This document shows, in pieces, positions 53,815 through 62,728 of a DNA stretch of 64,000 nucleotides. The notes under the pieces are model-generated. The model saw nothing but the letters and a program-made list of their open reading frames with translations, made no database searches and was not told the DNA's origin. This DNA comes from Rhizobium vallis (GTDB lineage: Bacteria > Pseudomonadota > Alphaproteobacteria > Rhizobiales > Rhizobiaceae). The stretch lies in the NCBI RefSeq assembly GCF_003985155.1, contig NZ_ML133695.1:124001-188000 (forward strand), written 5' to 3'. Within the stretch, counting starts at the first letter, position 1, and each line of letters begins with the position of its first letter. Both the position numbers and the translations under genes were made by a program.

Positions 53815-56001
53815 ATGGACAACCCCACTGACAGCGCAGGCAAATGTCCTGTAGCCCATCACAAGGCTCCGACCGCACGGGCAAACCGTGACTGGTGGCC
53901 GAACCAGCTGAATGTGCAGATTCTTCATCACAATGCCGGCCGCGCCGATCCGCTCGGCAAGGACTTCGATTATGCCGAGGAGTTCAAGAAGCTCGATCTC
54001 GACGCGCTGAAGCAGGATCTTCACGCGCTGATGACCGATTCGCAGGATTGGTGGCCGGCCGATTTCGGTCACTACGGCGGCCTCTTCATCCGCATGGCCT
54101 GGCACAGCGCCGGCACCTACCGCATCACCGACGGCCGCGGCGGCGCCGGCCAGGGCCAGCAGCGTTTCGCGCCGCTGAACAGCTGGCCTGACAATGCCAA
54201 CCTCGACAAGGCCCGCCGCCTGCTCTGGCCGATCAAGCAGAAATACGGCAACCGCATCTCCTGGGCCGACCTTCTGATCCTCACCGGCAACGTCGCGCTG
54301 GAATCCATGGGCTTCAAGACCTTCGGCTTCGCCGGCGGCCGCGCCGACGTCTGGGAGCCGGAAGAACTCTACTGGGGTCCCGAAGGCACCTGGCTCGGCG
54401 ATGAGCGCTACAGCGGCGAGCGCGAGCTGGCCGAGCCGCTCGGCGCCGTGCAGATGGGCCTCATCTACGTCAATCCGGAAGGCCCGAACGGCAATTCCGA
54501 TCCGCTGTCTTCCGCCCGCGACATCCGCGAAACCTTTGCCCGCATGGCGATGAACGACGAAGAGACCGTGGCGCTGATCGCCGGCGGCCACACCTTCGGC
54601 AAGACGCACGGCGCCGGCGACCCGTCCCTGATCGGCGCCGAGCCGGAAGGCGGCGCGATCGAGGACCAGGGCTTGGGCTGGAAGAGCTCGTTCGGCACCG
54701 GCGTCGGCAAGGATGCCATCACCGCCGGCCTCGAAGTCACCTGGTCGCAGACGCCGACCAAGTGGAGCAACTACTTCTTCGAAAACCTCTTCGCCTTCGA
54801 ATGGGAACTGACGACGAGCCCGGCCGGCGCCAAGCAGTGGCAGGCCAAGAACGCCGAAGCCTCCATTCCGGATGCCTATGACGCTTCGAAGAAGCACCTG
54901 CCGACCATGCTGACGAGCGACCTCGCGCTGCGCTTCGATCCGATCTACGAGAAGATCTCGCGCCGCTTCCTCGAAAATCCGGCTGAGTTCGCCGACGCTT
55001 TCGCCCGCGCCTGGTTCAAGCTGACCCACCGCGACATGGGACCGAAGGTGCGCTACCTCGGCCCGGAAGTTCCGGCCGAAGACCTGATCTGGCAGGACGT
55101 GATCCCGGCCGTCGACCATCCGCTCGTCGACGACAAGGACATTGCCGACCTCAAGGCAAAGGTTCTCGCCACCGGCCTTTCCGTGCAGGAACTGGTCTCG
55201 ACCGCCTGGGCCTCCGCCTCGACCTTCCGCGGTTCCGACAAGCGCGGCGGCGCCAATGGCGCGCGCATCCGCCTTGCCCCGCAGAAGGACTGGGAAGCCA
55301 ACCAGCCGGCCCAGCTCGCCAAGGTGCTCGGCGTTCTCGAAGGCATCCAGAAGGACTTCAACGCCGCCCAGACCGGGGGCAAGAAGATCTCGCTCGCCGA
55401 CCTGATCGTTCTCGCCGGCGCAGCCGGTGTCGAGAAAGCGGCCGCGGCCGGCGGCAATGCCGTCAGCGTGCCCTTTACCCCTGGCCGCGCGGATGCGTCC
55501 CAAGCCCAGACCGACGCGCATTCCTTCGCGCCGCTCGAGCCGCGCATCGACGGCTTCCGCAACTATGTGAACGGCAAGCGCCATCAGTTCATGAAGCCGG
55601 AAGAAGCGCTCGTCGACCGCGCCCAGCTGCTGACGCTGACCGGACCCGAGCTGACCGTCCTCGTCGGCGGTCTGCGCGTACTGAAGGCAGGCAACCCCGA
55701 GCACGGCGTCTTCACGTCGCGCCCCGAGACGCTGACGAACGATTTCTTCGTCAACCTGCTCGACATGGACACGCAGTGGGCTCCCGCCGCCGGCAAGGAC
55801 GGCGTCTATGAGGGCCGCGACCGCAAGACGGGTGCGCCTAAGTGGACCGGCACCCGCGTCGACCTGATCTTCGGCTCGCACTCGCAACTGCGCGCCTTCG
55901 CCGAAGTCTACGGCCAGTCCGACGCCAAGCAGAAGTTCGTCAGGGACTTCGTCGCCGCCTGGACCAAGGTCATGAACGCCGACCGCTTCGACCTCGTCTG
56001 A
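53815..56001 (+). CDS. katG: Bifunctional catalase-peroxidase KatG
   Basis: The 728-residue product starts at 53815 behind AAGGAG. Distal haem motif MAWHSAGTYRITDGRGGAG includes the Trp of the Met-Tyr-Trp adduct; LIYVNPEGPNG supplies the Tyr and MNDEETVALIAGGHTFGKTHGAG the Met and proximal His. The C-terminal half is the inactive duplicate domain normal in KatG. It breaks down H2O2 in the cytoplasm. Divergent from oxyR, which should activate it, and followed by an intrinsic terminator. Confidence 0.97.
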   Translation: MDNPTDSAGKCPVAHHKAPTARANRDWWPNQLNVQILHHNAGRADPLGKDFDYAEEFKKLDLDALKQDLHALMTDSQDWWPADFGHYGGLFIRMAWHSAGTYRITDGRGGAGQGQQRFAPLNSWPDNANLDKARRLLWPIKQKYGNRISWADLLILTGNVALESMGFKTFGFAGGRADVWEPEELYWGPEGTWLGDERYSGERELAEPLGAVQMGLIYVNPEGPNGNSDPLSSARDIRETFARMAMNDEETVALIAGGHTFGKTHGAGDPSLIGAEPEGGAIEDQGLGWKSSFGTGVGKDAITAGLEVTWSQTPTKWSNYFFENLFAFEWELTTSPAGAKQWQAKNAEASIPDAYDASKKHLPTMLTSDLALRFDPIYEKISRRFLENPAEFADAFARAWFKLTHRDMGPKVRYLGPEVPAEDLIWQDVIPAVDHPLVDDKDIADLKAKVLATGLSVQELVSTAWASASTFRGSDKRGGANGARIRLAPQKDWEANQPAQLAKVLGVLEGIQKDFNAAQTGGKKISLADLIVLAGAAGVEKAAAAGGNAVSVPFTPGRADASQAQTDAHSFAPLEPRIDGFRNYVNGKRHQFMKPEEALVDRAQLLTLTGPELTVLVGGLRVLKAGNPEHGVFTSRPETLTNDFFVNLLDMDTQWAPAAGKDGVYEGRDRKTGAPKWTGTRVDLIFGSHSQLRAFAEVYGQSDAKQKFVRDFVAAWTKVMNADRFDLV

Positions 56002-56015
56002 TCGGCAGGATTTTG

Positions 56016-56050
56016 GCCCGGGCGCGGTTTCGGCCGCGCCCGGGCTTTTT
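56016..56050 (+). terminator. Rho-independent terminator of katG
   Basis: A perfect 12-bp stem GCCCGGGCGCGG/CCGCGCCCGGGC with loop TTTCGG is followed by TTTTT, 14 bp after the katG stop. Confidence 0.85.
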
Positions 56051-56088
56051 CTTTCAAGTGCCTTCGAATGGGAACAGCGCCGGCGTCA

Positions 56089-57313
56089 CTATTTCTGCCG
56101 GAGCCGCAGTGTCAGGAAACCGGCAAAGAATGCGGCGACCATGCTGAACAGTATCGGGCCAAGATAGCTGCCGGTTTTATCGAAGACGACCCCCGCCATT
56201 GTTGGCCCCAGCAAAGCAGCCACACCCACAGCCGTATAGAGATAGCCCAGTATCGTTCCGATATGACGGGTGCCGAAGAGATCGGCGGCAACGGCCGGAT
56301 ACAGGCCGACGCAGCCGCCATAACTCATGCCGAACAACAGGGTGAAAAGCACCAGCATGGCCATGCCGTCGGCAACCGACCACAGGAGGAATGAGCCGGC
56401 AACGGCAAAGGTAAGGATCGCCAAAAGGCGCAAGGAACCGATGCGGTCGCCGAGACCGGCCAGCACAAAACGTCCAAAGATATTTCCGATGCCGATGAGC
56501 GCGATAAGGATTGTACCGCTTTCGAGCGACAGACCCATGTCGTGCGCTGCCGGGACGATATGGACATAGGGAATGAATGTGCAGAACGACGCCAGGATCA
56601 ACATGACGTAGAACAGGCGGAAACGGCCATCGCGCCATGCTGTGAAAGGGCTGAGCCGATCGCCGGATCGCAGCTCTGAAGCAATGCTGTTATCTTGACG
56701 TTTGCGCACCCAGCATCGCTGCCGGCAAACCGATTGCAGCAATGACAACCGCCAGACCGATGAAACATCCACGCCAACCAAGCCCGGAGACGAGCCGGCC
56801 GATCGTCAACGGCAGTAAGAGCGTGCCGAGGCCGATGCCGGCCGTGGCAATGCCGGACGCGCGGCTCCGCTTGAGGATAAACCAGGACTGCACCGCTGCG
56901 ATCGCCGGAACATAGGAGAGGCCGATCCCAAGCCCTACTCCGATGCCGTACCAAACGTAGAGCGAGGCCAGGGACTGCGCATGACTGGCTCCGATATAGC
57001 CCATGATCATTGCTACCAGACCTGTCGCGATGACGCCGCGGGACGACCAGCGATCGGCAAGCGGGCCGGCGATCGCGCCCAGCGAATAGAACACGAAGGC
57101 CGAGATTGAGAAGACAAGCGCGATTTCGCCGCGCGATGCCGCGAATTCCTCGGAAAGACCGGGAAACACAGCGGAGAAGGCGTAGGCTGATCCGAAGGTT
57201 ACGGCTGTCAGAGCATGCGCTCCGCCGACGACCCGCCATCCGCTTGGTGAATCTGCGTCTTCGGACAGTGAAACGGGTAAGGATGTGGATGACAAAATCA
57301 ATCGGCCTTTCAA
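56089..57313 (-). pseudogene. MFS transporter gene split by a frameshift
   Basis: Two overlapping frames together encode one oxalate/formate-antiporter-like MFS protein. The 5' part (from a probable TTG at 57313 to 56690) covers helices 1-6 (VVGGAHALTAVTFGSAYAFS, AGPLADRWSSRG, to LGAQTSR). The 3' part (from about 56695 to 56089) continues QDNSIASELRSGDRL and helices 7-12 (LGDRIGSLRLLAIL, GYLYTAVGVAALLGP). A +1 shift near 56690-56700 would restore one ~405-residue carrier. It is either a pseudogene or a sequencing error. Confidence 0.75.
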
Positions 57314-57374
57314 AGATTCATGGCTCGCAGCATTCAGTGTGGCAGATGCGGCGAGTTCGGAAAAATGAATAGGT

Positions 57375-57563
57375 TTGAATTCCGATATTCGATACGCTGA
57401 TAACGATACGTTCCTTCCACTTGATCTCGATCTGCCGAGAACCTTTGTTGCCCTTGTCGAAAGCGGCAGTTTGTCGAATGCCGGACCACCGGTTGGCCGC
57501 AGCCAATCGGCCGTGAGCATGCAGATACAACGTCTGGAACGATCGGTCGGCCAAGAACTTCTC
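57375..57563 (+). pseudogene. LysR regulator remnant (HTH only)
   Basis: A frame from 57375 has a LysR-like HTH (DLPRTFVALVESGSLSNAGPPVGRSQSAVSMQIQRLERSVGQELL) up to about 57563, then turns into unrelated sequence, with no effector domain. It was probably the divergent regulator of the broken MFS gene. Confidence 0.65.
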
Positions 57564-57643
57564 GTGCTTGGCCGCAGGCAGGATTTTGAACTGCTCTTGT
57601 TCAGGCCCCCTTGCGGGGTAGCTCAGGCTGAGCCTCTCTTGGA

Positions 57644-58054
57644 CTATCGCCCGACCGTCCAGTCCTCGACGCGCAGGCCCTCGACGCGCCGAAATTCGCC
57701 GACATTATTGGTGACAAGAATCAGATCCCGGCTCCTCGCCTGCGCGGCGATCAGCACGTCATAGGGACCGATCGGCGTTCCCCTTGCCGCCAACGCGGCG
57801 CGGATCTCTCCTGCGGCCAGCGCGTCCTCCTGCTCGAAGCCGACCGACGGGAAATCCGCCGTGAACAGGCGCAGGGTTTCGAGATTGTAGGAAACCTTCG
57901 CGCTCTTATAGGCGCCGTAATAGAGCTCGTGCATCACCACGGTCGACAGCCCGATCGCCCCTTCGTCGCTGTCCGTCACGCGCGCCAGCAGCGTGTCGGA
58001 CTTGCGGCCGATCAGGGCGATCACCGCATTGGTGTCAATCAGATGCGTGATCAC
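57644..58054 (-). CDS. vapC: VapC-type PIN-domain toxin
   Basis: The 136-residue product (GTG start overlapping the vapB stop by 4 bp) has the intact PIN acidic residues: MITHLIDTNAVIALI (first Asp), ELYYGAYKS (Glu), IGPYDVLIAAQA (Asp) and LVTNNVGEFRRVEGLRVEDW. VapC proteins cleave tRNA or rRNA. It forms a standard type II pair with the upstream antitoxin gene. Confidence 0.92.
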   Translation of the reverse strand: MITHLIDTNAVIALIGRKSDTLLARVTDSDEGAIGLSTVVMHELYYGAYKSAKVSYNLETLRLFTADFPSVGFEQEDALAAGEIRAALAARGTPIGPYDVLIAAQARSRDLILVTNNVGEFRRVEGLRVEDWTVGR

Positions 58055-58329
58055 TTGAACAGGTCCTGAAGATCAGGCCTCTCCTGATCCTCCGGCTGTT
58101 CACGCCCGTCGGCCATGAAATCGTCGCTGAGGCCGCGTTCGAGCGCGCTTCGCAACGACGCCCATCGTTCGCTGCGATCGGCCCGTGGCCGAAGAATGAC
58201 GGCGTCGCCTTCCCGCGTAACCTCCACCTGATCCACATCGAAGCGGAACTCCTTCGGAAGCCGGACGGCCTGCGAATTGCCGGATTGAAATACGCGCGCA
58301 TATTGCGGCATGGGAAACGCCTTCGCCAT
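58051..58329 (-). CDS. vapB: VapB-type AbrB-fold antitoxin
   Basis: The 92-residue product starts at the ATG at 58329 with a swapped-hairpin AbrB DNA-binding domain: YARVFQSGNSQAVRLPKEFRFDVDQVEV, then EGDAVILRPR. The C-terminal tail (DDFMADGREQPEDQERPDLQDLF) is acidic and would block VapC. The frame continues upstream to 58563, but the start is fixed by the operator at 58332-58353. Confidence 0.92.
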   Translation of the reverse strand: MAKAFPMPQYARVFQSGNSQAVRLPKEFRFDVDQVEVTREGDAVILRPRADRSERWASLRSALERGLSDDFMADGREQPEDQERPDLQDLFK

Positions 58330-58331
58330 TT

Positions 58332-58353
58332 GTATATATTTCACTGTATATAC
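58332..58353. promoter_or_regulatory. vapBC operator
   Basis: A perfect inverted repeat GTATATA-N8-TATATAC lies directly upstream of the vapB start. The VapBC complex typically represses its own promoter at such a site. Confidence 0.65.
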
Positions 58354-58510
58354 GCGGCAAGGTGCGTTTTTACAAGACCTGCGTGTCATCGCGGGCGACG
58401 AGCGTCGGCTTCCGGCGAATGCTGGCCGAGCAGTTCGGCAGCGATTGGCAGCAGCGAGGCTGCTTTCGCTCGGCGGAACCGGAATCGCGGATTCGCACCG
58501 TGATTTCAGG

Positions 58511-59086
58511 CTACGGATTGACCCATCGACAAGAGCAGAGGGCGCCCGTTTCGTCGTAGGCAAACAACGCTCTTCGATTGTCCAGCTGACTCAGTTGGAA
58601 CCAGTCCAGCGTCCGCGCCCGGAAGCTGAGGACGCCGAAGCGCGCCTTTCCGTCCGCTTCGTCGACAGGTTCCGCCAACTCACCGATGACTTCGAAGGCG
58701 CACTCGTCCCCCGGCGGGCCGCCCGCATAGGTCGTCCGCGTCCGGCTGGGCAGCCTGTCCCAGGCGATGTCGGCGGCTTCGCTTCCGGGACCATGGCGTT
58801 CAACCCTTCCCTGAAGCCGCAACTGCAGCCGGGCCTGCGGGCAGAAGCCCAGCACCGTGACTTCAGGATTTGCCGAAAGCTCCAGCCATTTCGAGCTTCG
58901 CGTATCGGTGTGGAATTCGAGGCTACGCGCCGATCCATCGGCCGCCCGCAGCACGACCATGCGCGCCTGCGGTCTCGCCTCGGCGTCCACCGAGCAGAGG
59001 TTCACATAGCGGAAACCCGACTGCGGGTTTCCCGCAGCCGTTTCGAGTTCCGCCCATGCCGAAGCATCGATCTCAGTCAAATCCAC
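58511..59086 (-). CDS. Pyridoxamine 5'-phosphate oxidase-like flavin-binding protein
   Basis: The 191-residue product (GTG start) has the PNPOx split-barrel pattern: NLCSVDAEARPQARMVVLR, FHTDTRSSKWLELSANPEVTVLGFCP, LQGRVERH, and the RFGVLSFRARTLDWFQL C-terminal block. The family uses FMN (or F420/haem). Full PdxH is longer (~215 residues), so a general flavin reductase-like role is as likely. It lies 12 bp after the atypical SDR gene on the same strand. Confidence 0.82.
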   Translation of the reverse strand: MDLTEIDASAWAELETAAGNPQSGFRYVNLCSVDAEARPQARMVVLRAADGSARSLEFHTDTRSSKWLELSANPEVTVLGFCPQARLQLRLQGRVERHGPGSEAADIAWDRLPSRTRTTYAGGPPGDECAFEVIGELAEPVDEADGKARFGVLSFRARTLDWFQLSQLDNRRALFAYDETGALCSCRWVNP

Positions 59087-59098
59087 CAGCAGCCTCGC

Positions 59099-59803
59099 TC
59101 AGACCGAACGGGCAATGCCGCCGTCGACGCGGATGTTCTGGCCGGTGATGTAGCCCGCGGCTTCGGACAACAGGAAGGCGATAGTGGCGGCGATTTCCTC
59201 GCTCGTGCCGTAGCGGCCCATCGGAACGCTGTCGCGCCGCTCGTCGGTCGCGGGCAGGCTGTCGATCCAGCCGGGCAGAACGTTGTTTAAGCGGATGTTC
59301 TTGGCCGCATAAGTATCGGCGAAGATCTTGGTGAAGCTCGCAAGTCCCGCCCGGAAGACGGCCGAGGTCGGGAACATCGGCGACGGTTCGAAGGCCCATG
59401 CCGTGGAAATATTGACGATGGCGCCACCGCCCTGGGCTTCCATAATCGGCGCGACCAGCCGGATCGGCCGCACCGCGCTCAGGAAATAGACCTCCATGCC
59501 CTTGTGCCAATCTTCGTCGGAGATTTCGAGGATCGGTGCGCGCGGGCCGTGGCCGGCGGAATTGACCAAAGCATCGATGCGTCCCCATCGCTCCATCGCC
59601 AGATCGACGAGCCGCTTGACGTCGTCGTTCGACTGGTTCGATCCGGTGACGCCGACGCCGCCAAGCTCCTTTGCCAGCGCCTCTCCCTTGCCGGAGGAGG
59701 AGAGAACGGCGACGCGATAGCCGTCTGCGGCGAGTTTGCGGGCGGCGGCTGCCCCCATGCCGGACCCGCCGGCGGTGATGAGAGCGACTTTTCCTTCAGA
59801 CAT
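59099..59803 (-). CDS. Atypical short-chain dehydrogenase lacking the YxxxK dyad
   Basis: The ATG at 59803 gives 234 residues with the SDR cofactor loop ITAGGSGMGAAAARKLA, NSAGHGPR and the final INVDGG-like GQNIRVDGGIARSV. Where classical SDRs have YxxxK, this one reads SAVFRAGLASFTK, so the catalytic Tyr and Lys are Ser and Arg. It may bind NAD(P) without normal dehydrogenase activity. Cotranscribed with the PNPOx-like gene and divergent from a LysR gene. Confidence 0.82.
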   Translation of the reverse strand: MSEGKVALITAGGSGMGAAAARKLAADGYRVAVLSSSGKGEALAKELGGVGVTGSNQSNDDVKRLVDLAMERWGRIDALVNSAGHGPRAPILEISDEDWHKGMEVYFLSAVRPIRLVAPIMEAQGGGAIVNISTAWAFEPSPMFPTSAVFRAGLASFTKIFADTYAAKNIRLNNVLPGWIDSLPATDERRDSVPMGRYGTSEEIAATIAFLLSEAAGYITGQNIRVDGGIARSV

Positions 59804-59909
59804 TGAGGCCTCCGATAGCTGATTTTCCAAAGCATTATGCCAGATGCCATCGGGACTTTCGCGCGAGAAAGAAAACTGCAAGACTGTAGAAAATCTACTG
59901 GATAAGCCG

Positions 59910-60848
59910 ATGACCCCATCCCGCCGCACGCTGCCGCCGCTGAACGCCCTGCGCGCCTTCGAGGCTGCGGGCCGCAGGCTGAATTTCCGCGCCGCGGCGG
60001 AAGAGCTCGGCGTTACGCAAGGGGCGGTCGCCCAGCAGGTACGCGCGCTGGAAGACCAGCTCGGCCTCAGGCTGTTCCTGCGCCTTTCCCGCGGCCTTGC
60101 GCTCACCGCCTATGGCACGGGTTATCTGACGGAAGTGAGCCGCGCCTTCGACACGCTCGCAGAGGCGACCGGGCGGCTTTTGGACCGGCCGGAAACAGTG
60201 ACGATCAGCGTCACTCCAACCGTCGCCGCCAAGCTGCTGATCCCGCGGCTCGCGGAGCTCTACGCCGCCCTTCCCGATATCGATCTGAGGACAATGGCCA
60301 CCGAGGCGCTGTCGGATTTCGACCGCGACCAGGTTGATATCGCGGTGCGCCTCACCCGCCCGCCTTTTCCGGCGAACCTGCAGGCGCAGTTGCTGTTCCG
60401 CCAGGAACTGGTGGCCGTCGCAAGCCCGCAACTGGTCAAGGGCCTCACCCTTCCTTTATCAGGCGAAGAGCTGCGCAAGCTGCCGCTCCTGCATGTCTCG
60501 CACGATCACTGGCGGGCGCTTCTGCAATCCCGCGAGAAGCTTCCCGGCGCGGCGTTCAACCATACGACGCTAGCGCTGGATGCCGCACTCGCCGGTCAGG
60601 GCGTCGTGCTGGCGTGCCGGGCTTTCGTCATGGCCGATCTCGAGGCCGGACGGCTGGTACAGGTGACGGATGCGACAGCCGTCATCGAATCCGACTACTT
60701 CCTCGTCCGCAAACGCTCCGAAAGGCCGTGGATGCGGTCTGGGACTGGTGCGCAAAGCGGCTGTCGCTGCTCTAAGCGTGTCGCGCCTGAGCTCGGTAAA
60801 GGAACAGCGCTAACCCTCGCCTCAACCACCTCGACCCGCTACGCATGA
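59910..60848 (+). CDS. LysR-family regulator with frameshifted C-terminus
   Basis: The start at 59910 gives the GcvA-like beginning PPLNALRAFEAAGRRLNFRAAAEELGVTQGAVAQQVRALEDQLGLRLF, then a substrate-binding domain. Near 60720 the sequence changes frame: the other frame encodes AVDAVWDWCAKRLSLL and a TAA at 60773-60775, the usual end of this family, while the present frame runs on to 60848 with unrelated residues. A one-base loss just before GGCCGTGG would explain it. The DNA-binding part is intact and likely controls the divergent SDR-PNPOx pair. Confidence 0.82.
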   Translation: MTPSRRTLPPLNALRAFEAAGRRLNFRAAAEELGVTQGAVAQQVRALEDQLGLRLFLRLSRGLALTAYGTGYLTEVSRAFDTLAEATGRLLDRPETVTISVTPTVAAKLLIPRLAELYAALPDIDLRTMATEALSDFDRDQVDIAVRLTRPPFPANLQAQLLFRQELVAVASPQLVKGLTLPLSGEELRKLPLLHVSHDHWRALLQSREKLPGAAFNHTTLALDAALAGQGVVLACRAFVMADLEAGRLVQVTDATAVIESDYFLVRKRSERPWMRSGTGAQSGCRCSKRVAPELGKGTALTLASTTSTRYA

Positions 60849-60903
60849 CGGCCGCCCTCGAAGCGGGCGGCCGGACGAATTCACTAACGATGAATGCGAT
60901 CAG

Positions 60904-61665
60904 CTAGAACCGAACACCGCCTATCGTAAAGCCACCATCGACAGTGATCTCCTGTCCGGTGACGAAATCTGCGTCGTCGGACAGCAGCCAGGCGACCGTG
61001 CCTGCAACGTCTTCCGATCTGCCGTTGCGGCGAAGAGGCGCATGGCTGGCCAGGCGGGCGGCGAAGGCCGGATCGATGACATCATCTGCCATCGGCGTCA
61101 GGATGATTCCGGGATTGATCGCGTTGACACGGATGTTGCGGGGACCTTGCTCCACCGCCAGCGTGCGCATCATGGCGAGCAGAGCGCCCTTTGTGCTGGC
61201 ATAGGCTCCCGCGCCCGGCATCACTCCGCCCGCCGTCCAGGAGGCATTGATGAGAATGCTGCCGCCGGCGAGATGGGGCAGGCATTGTTGCAGCGTGAAG
61301 AAAGTGCCGCGAAGGTTGGTGGCGATCAGCGTGTCCAGTTCATCCGCCGAGGTCATCGCCAGAGGCTTGAATTCGCCCAGCACCCCGGCATTGGCGAAGA
61401 CGGCGTCGAGTGTCCCGAAGCGCGTTACCGTGGCCTGAACAGCGGCCGCGACTGCATCTTCATCTGCGATGTCGCAAGCGATTGCGATCGCGGTGCCTCC
61501 GGCAGCTTCGATCTCGGACTGCAATTCGTTGATCGGCTCGGGACGGCGTCCGACGAGGGCGACCTGGCCGCCTTCTTTTACCAGCCGAAGGGCGGCAGCC
61601 CGCCCCATGCCAGTTCCCGCTCCGGTGATGAAGATAGTTTTGGCCGTAAATCTGTTTTGCGTCAT
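60904..61665 (-). CDS. Classical short-chain dehydrogenase/reductase
   Basis: A 253-residue product with TGAGTGMGRAAALRL (cofactor loop), NAGVLG, catalytic Ser in INASWTAGG, and Y-A-S-T-K in GAYASTKGALLAMM. VDGG near the C-terminus is also standard. AGGAGG lies just before the ATG at 61665. It would oxidise or reduce an alcohol/ketone with NAD(P)(H); the substrate is unknown. Divergent from a LysR gene that probably controls it. Confidence 0.88.
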   Translation of the reverse strand: MTQNRFTAKTIFITGAGTGMGRAAALRLVKEGGQVALVGRRPEPINELQSEIEAAGGTAIAIACDIADEDAVAAAVQATVTRFGTLDAVFANAGVLGEFKPLAMTSADELDTLIATNLRGTFFTLQQCLPHLAGGSILINASWTAGGVMPGAGAYASTKGALLAMMRTLAVEQGPRNIRVNAINPGIILTPMADDVIDPAFAARLASHAPLRRNGRSEDVAGTVAWLLSDDADFVTGQEITVDGGFTIGGVRF

Positions 61666-61764
61666 TTGCGCCTCCTTGATTGCATCAGCGAGGCCGTTGT
61701 AATTGCATCGTATAGCAGCGATAATTGCTGAAAAACTTCATTCATTTGAAAGCAGGAGCATCGA

Positions 61765-62679
61765 ATGGACCTTTTTCGCTCCATGCAGGTCTTTGTCAGT
61801 GTCGTTCAAGAGGGCTCGATGAGTGCGGCTTCCGGCAAGCTCGGCATGTCGCCGGCCATGGTCGGCCAGCATGTGGCAGCGCTGGAAGAACGGCTAGGAA
61901 CACGGCTTCTGAACAGGACGACCCGCCGCCAGAGCATGACGGATTTCGGCAGGAGCTATGTGGAGCAGTGCCGGGACATTCTTGAGCGGGTTGCCGATGC
62001 CGAGACGGATGCCGAGGCATCGCAGACGAAGCCTCGAGGGCGGCTTAGAGTGACGGCGCCGTCAACCTTCGGCGCGGAAATCCTGATGCCCGCCCTGAAG
62101 CGCTATCGTGAAATCGCGCCTGAAGTGACCATTGACATCAGCCTGACGGATCGCAACGTCGATGTTGTCGACGAGGGCTTCGATATCGCCTTCCGCATTG
62201 GGGACCTGCCGGACAGTCGCCTGATCGCGCGCCAGCTCGCGCCTTACAGGATGGTCGTCTGCGCATCTCCGGACTATATCGCCCGCCACGGCAATCCCGA
62301 ACATCCCAGCGAGCTTTCGGGCCACCAAGCGGTCGGCTTTACCCCGGCGATACGCTCGCCATGGCGATTATCGAAAGGAGACGAGGCGGTGGAGGTCACC
62401 CCTCGGATATCGGTCAGTGTTGACAGTGGTCAGGCTGTTCGCATGGCGGCGCGCGCCGGCCTGGGCGTGATCATGCAGCCGGCCATGCTGGTGGATAGCG
62501 ACATTGCTTCCGGCATGCTCGCCCGGCTGTTTCCCGACTGGCATCTGCGCGAGCGGCCTATGTCGCTCATATACCATCGCGACCGGCGAATGACGCCGCG
62601 CCTGCGCAGCGTCATCTCGTTTGCGATCGCGGAGTTCGGCTTGCACCCCGACGACGGGATCGCTCGTGCAGGCAAATGA
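61765..62679 (+). CDS. LysR-family transcriptional regulator
   Basis: A 304-residue LysR protein with HTH MQVFVSVVQEGSMSAASGKLGMSPAMVGQHVAALEERLGTRLLNRTTRR and a periplasmic-binding-protein-like effector domain (RGRLRVTAPSTFGAEILMPAL). It belongs to the common group resembling DsdC/AaeR-like repressor-activators beside SDR or quinone-reductase genes. Divergent from the SDR at 60904-61665, with a 99-bp shared control region. Confidence 0.88.
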   Translation: MDLFRSMQVFVSVVQEGSMSAASGKLGMSPAMVGQHVAALEERLGTRLLNRTTRRQSMTDFGRSYVEQCRDILERVADAETDAEASQTKPRGRLRVTAPSTFGAEILMPALKRYREIAPEVTIDISLTDRNVDVVDEGFDIAFRIGDLPDSRLIARQLAPYRMVVCASPDYIARHGNPEHPSELSGHQAVGFTPAIRSPWRLSKGDEAVEVTPRISVSVDSGQAVRMAARAGLGVIMQPAMLVDSDIASGMLARLFPDWHLRERPMSLIYHRDRRMTPRLRSVISFAIAEFGLHPDDGIARAGK

Positions 62680-62728
62680 CCTGCCCCTAACGGCAGAACT
62701 CGTCATTCCCAAAGCCGGCCCATCGAAT

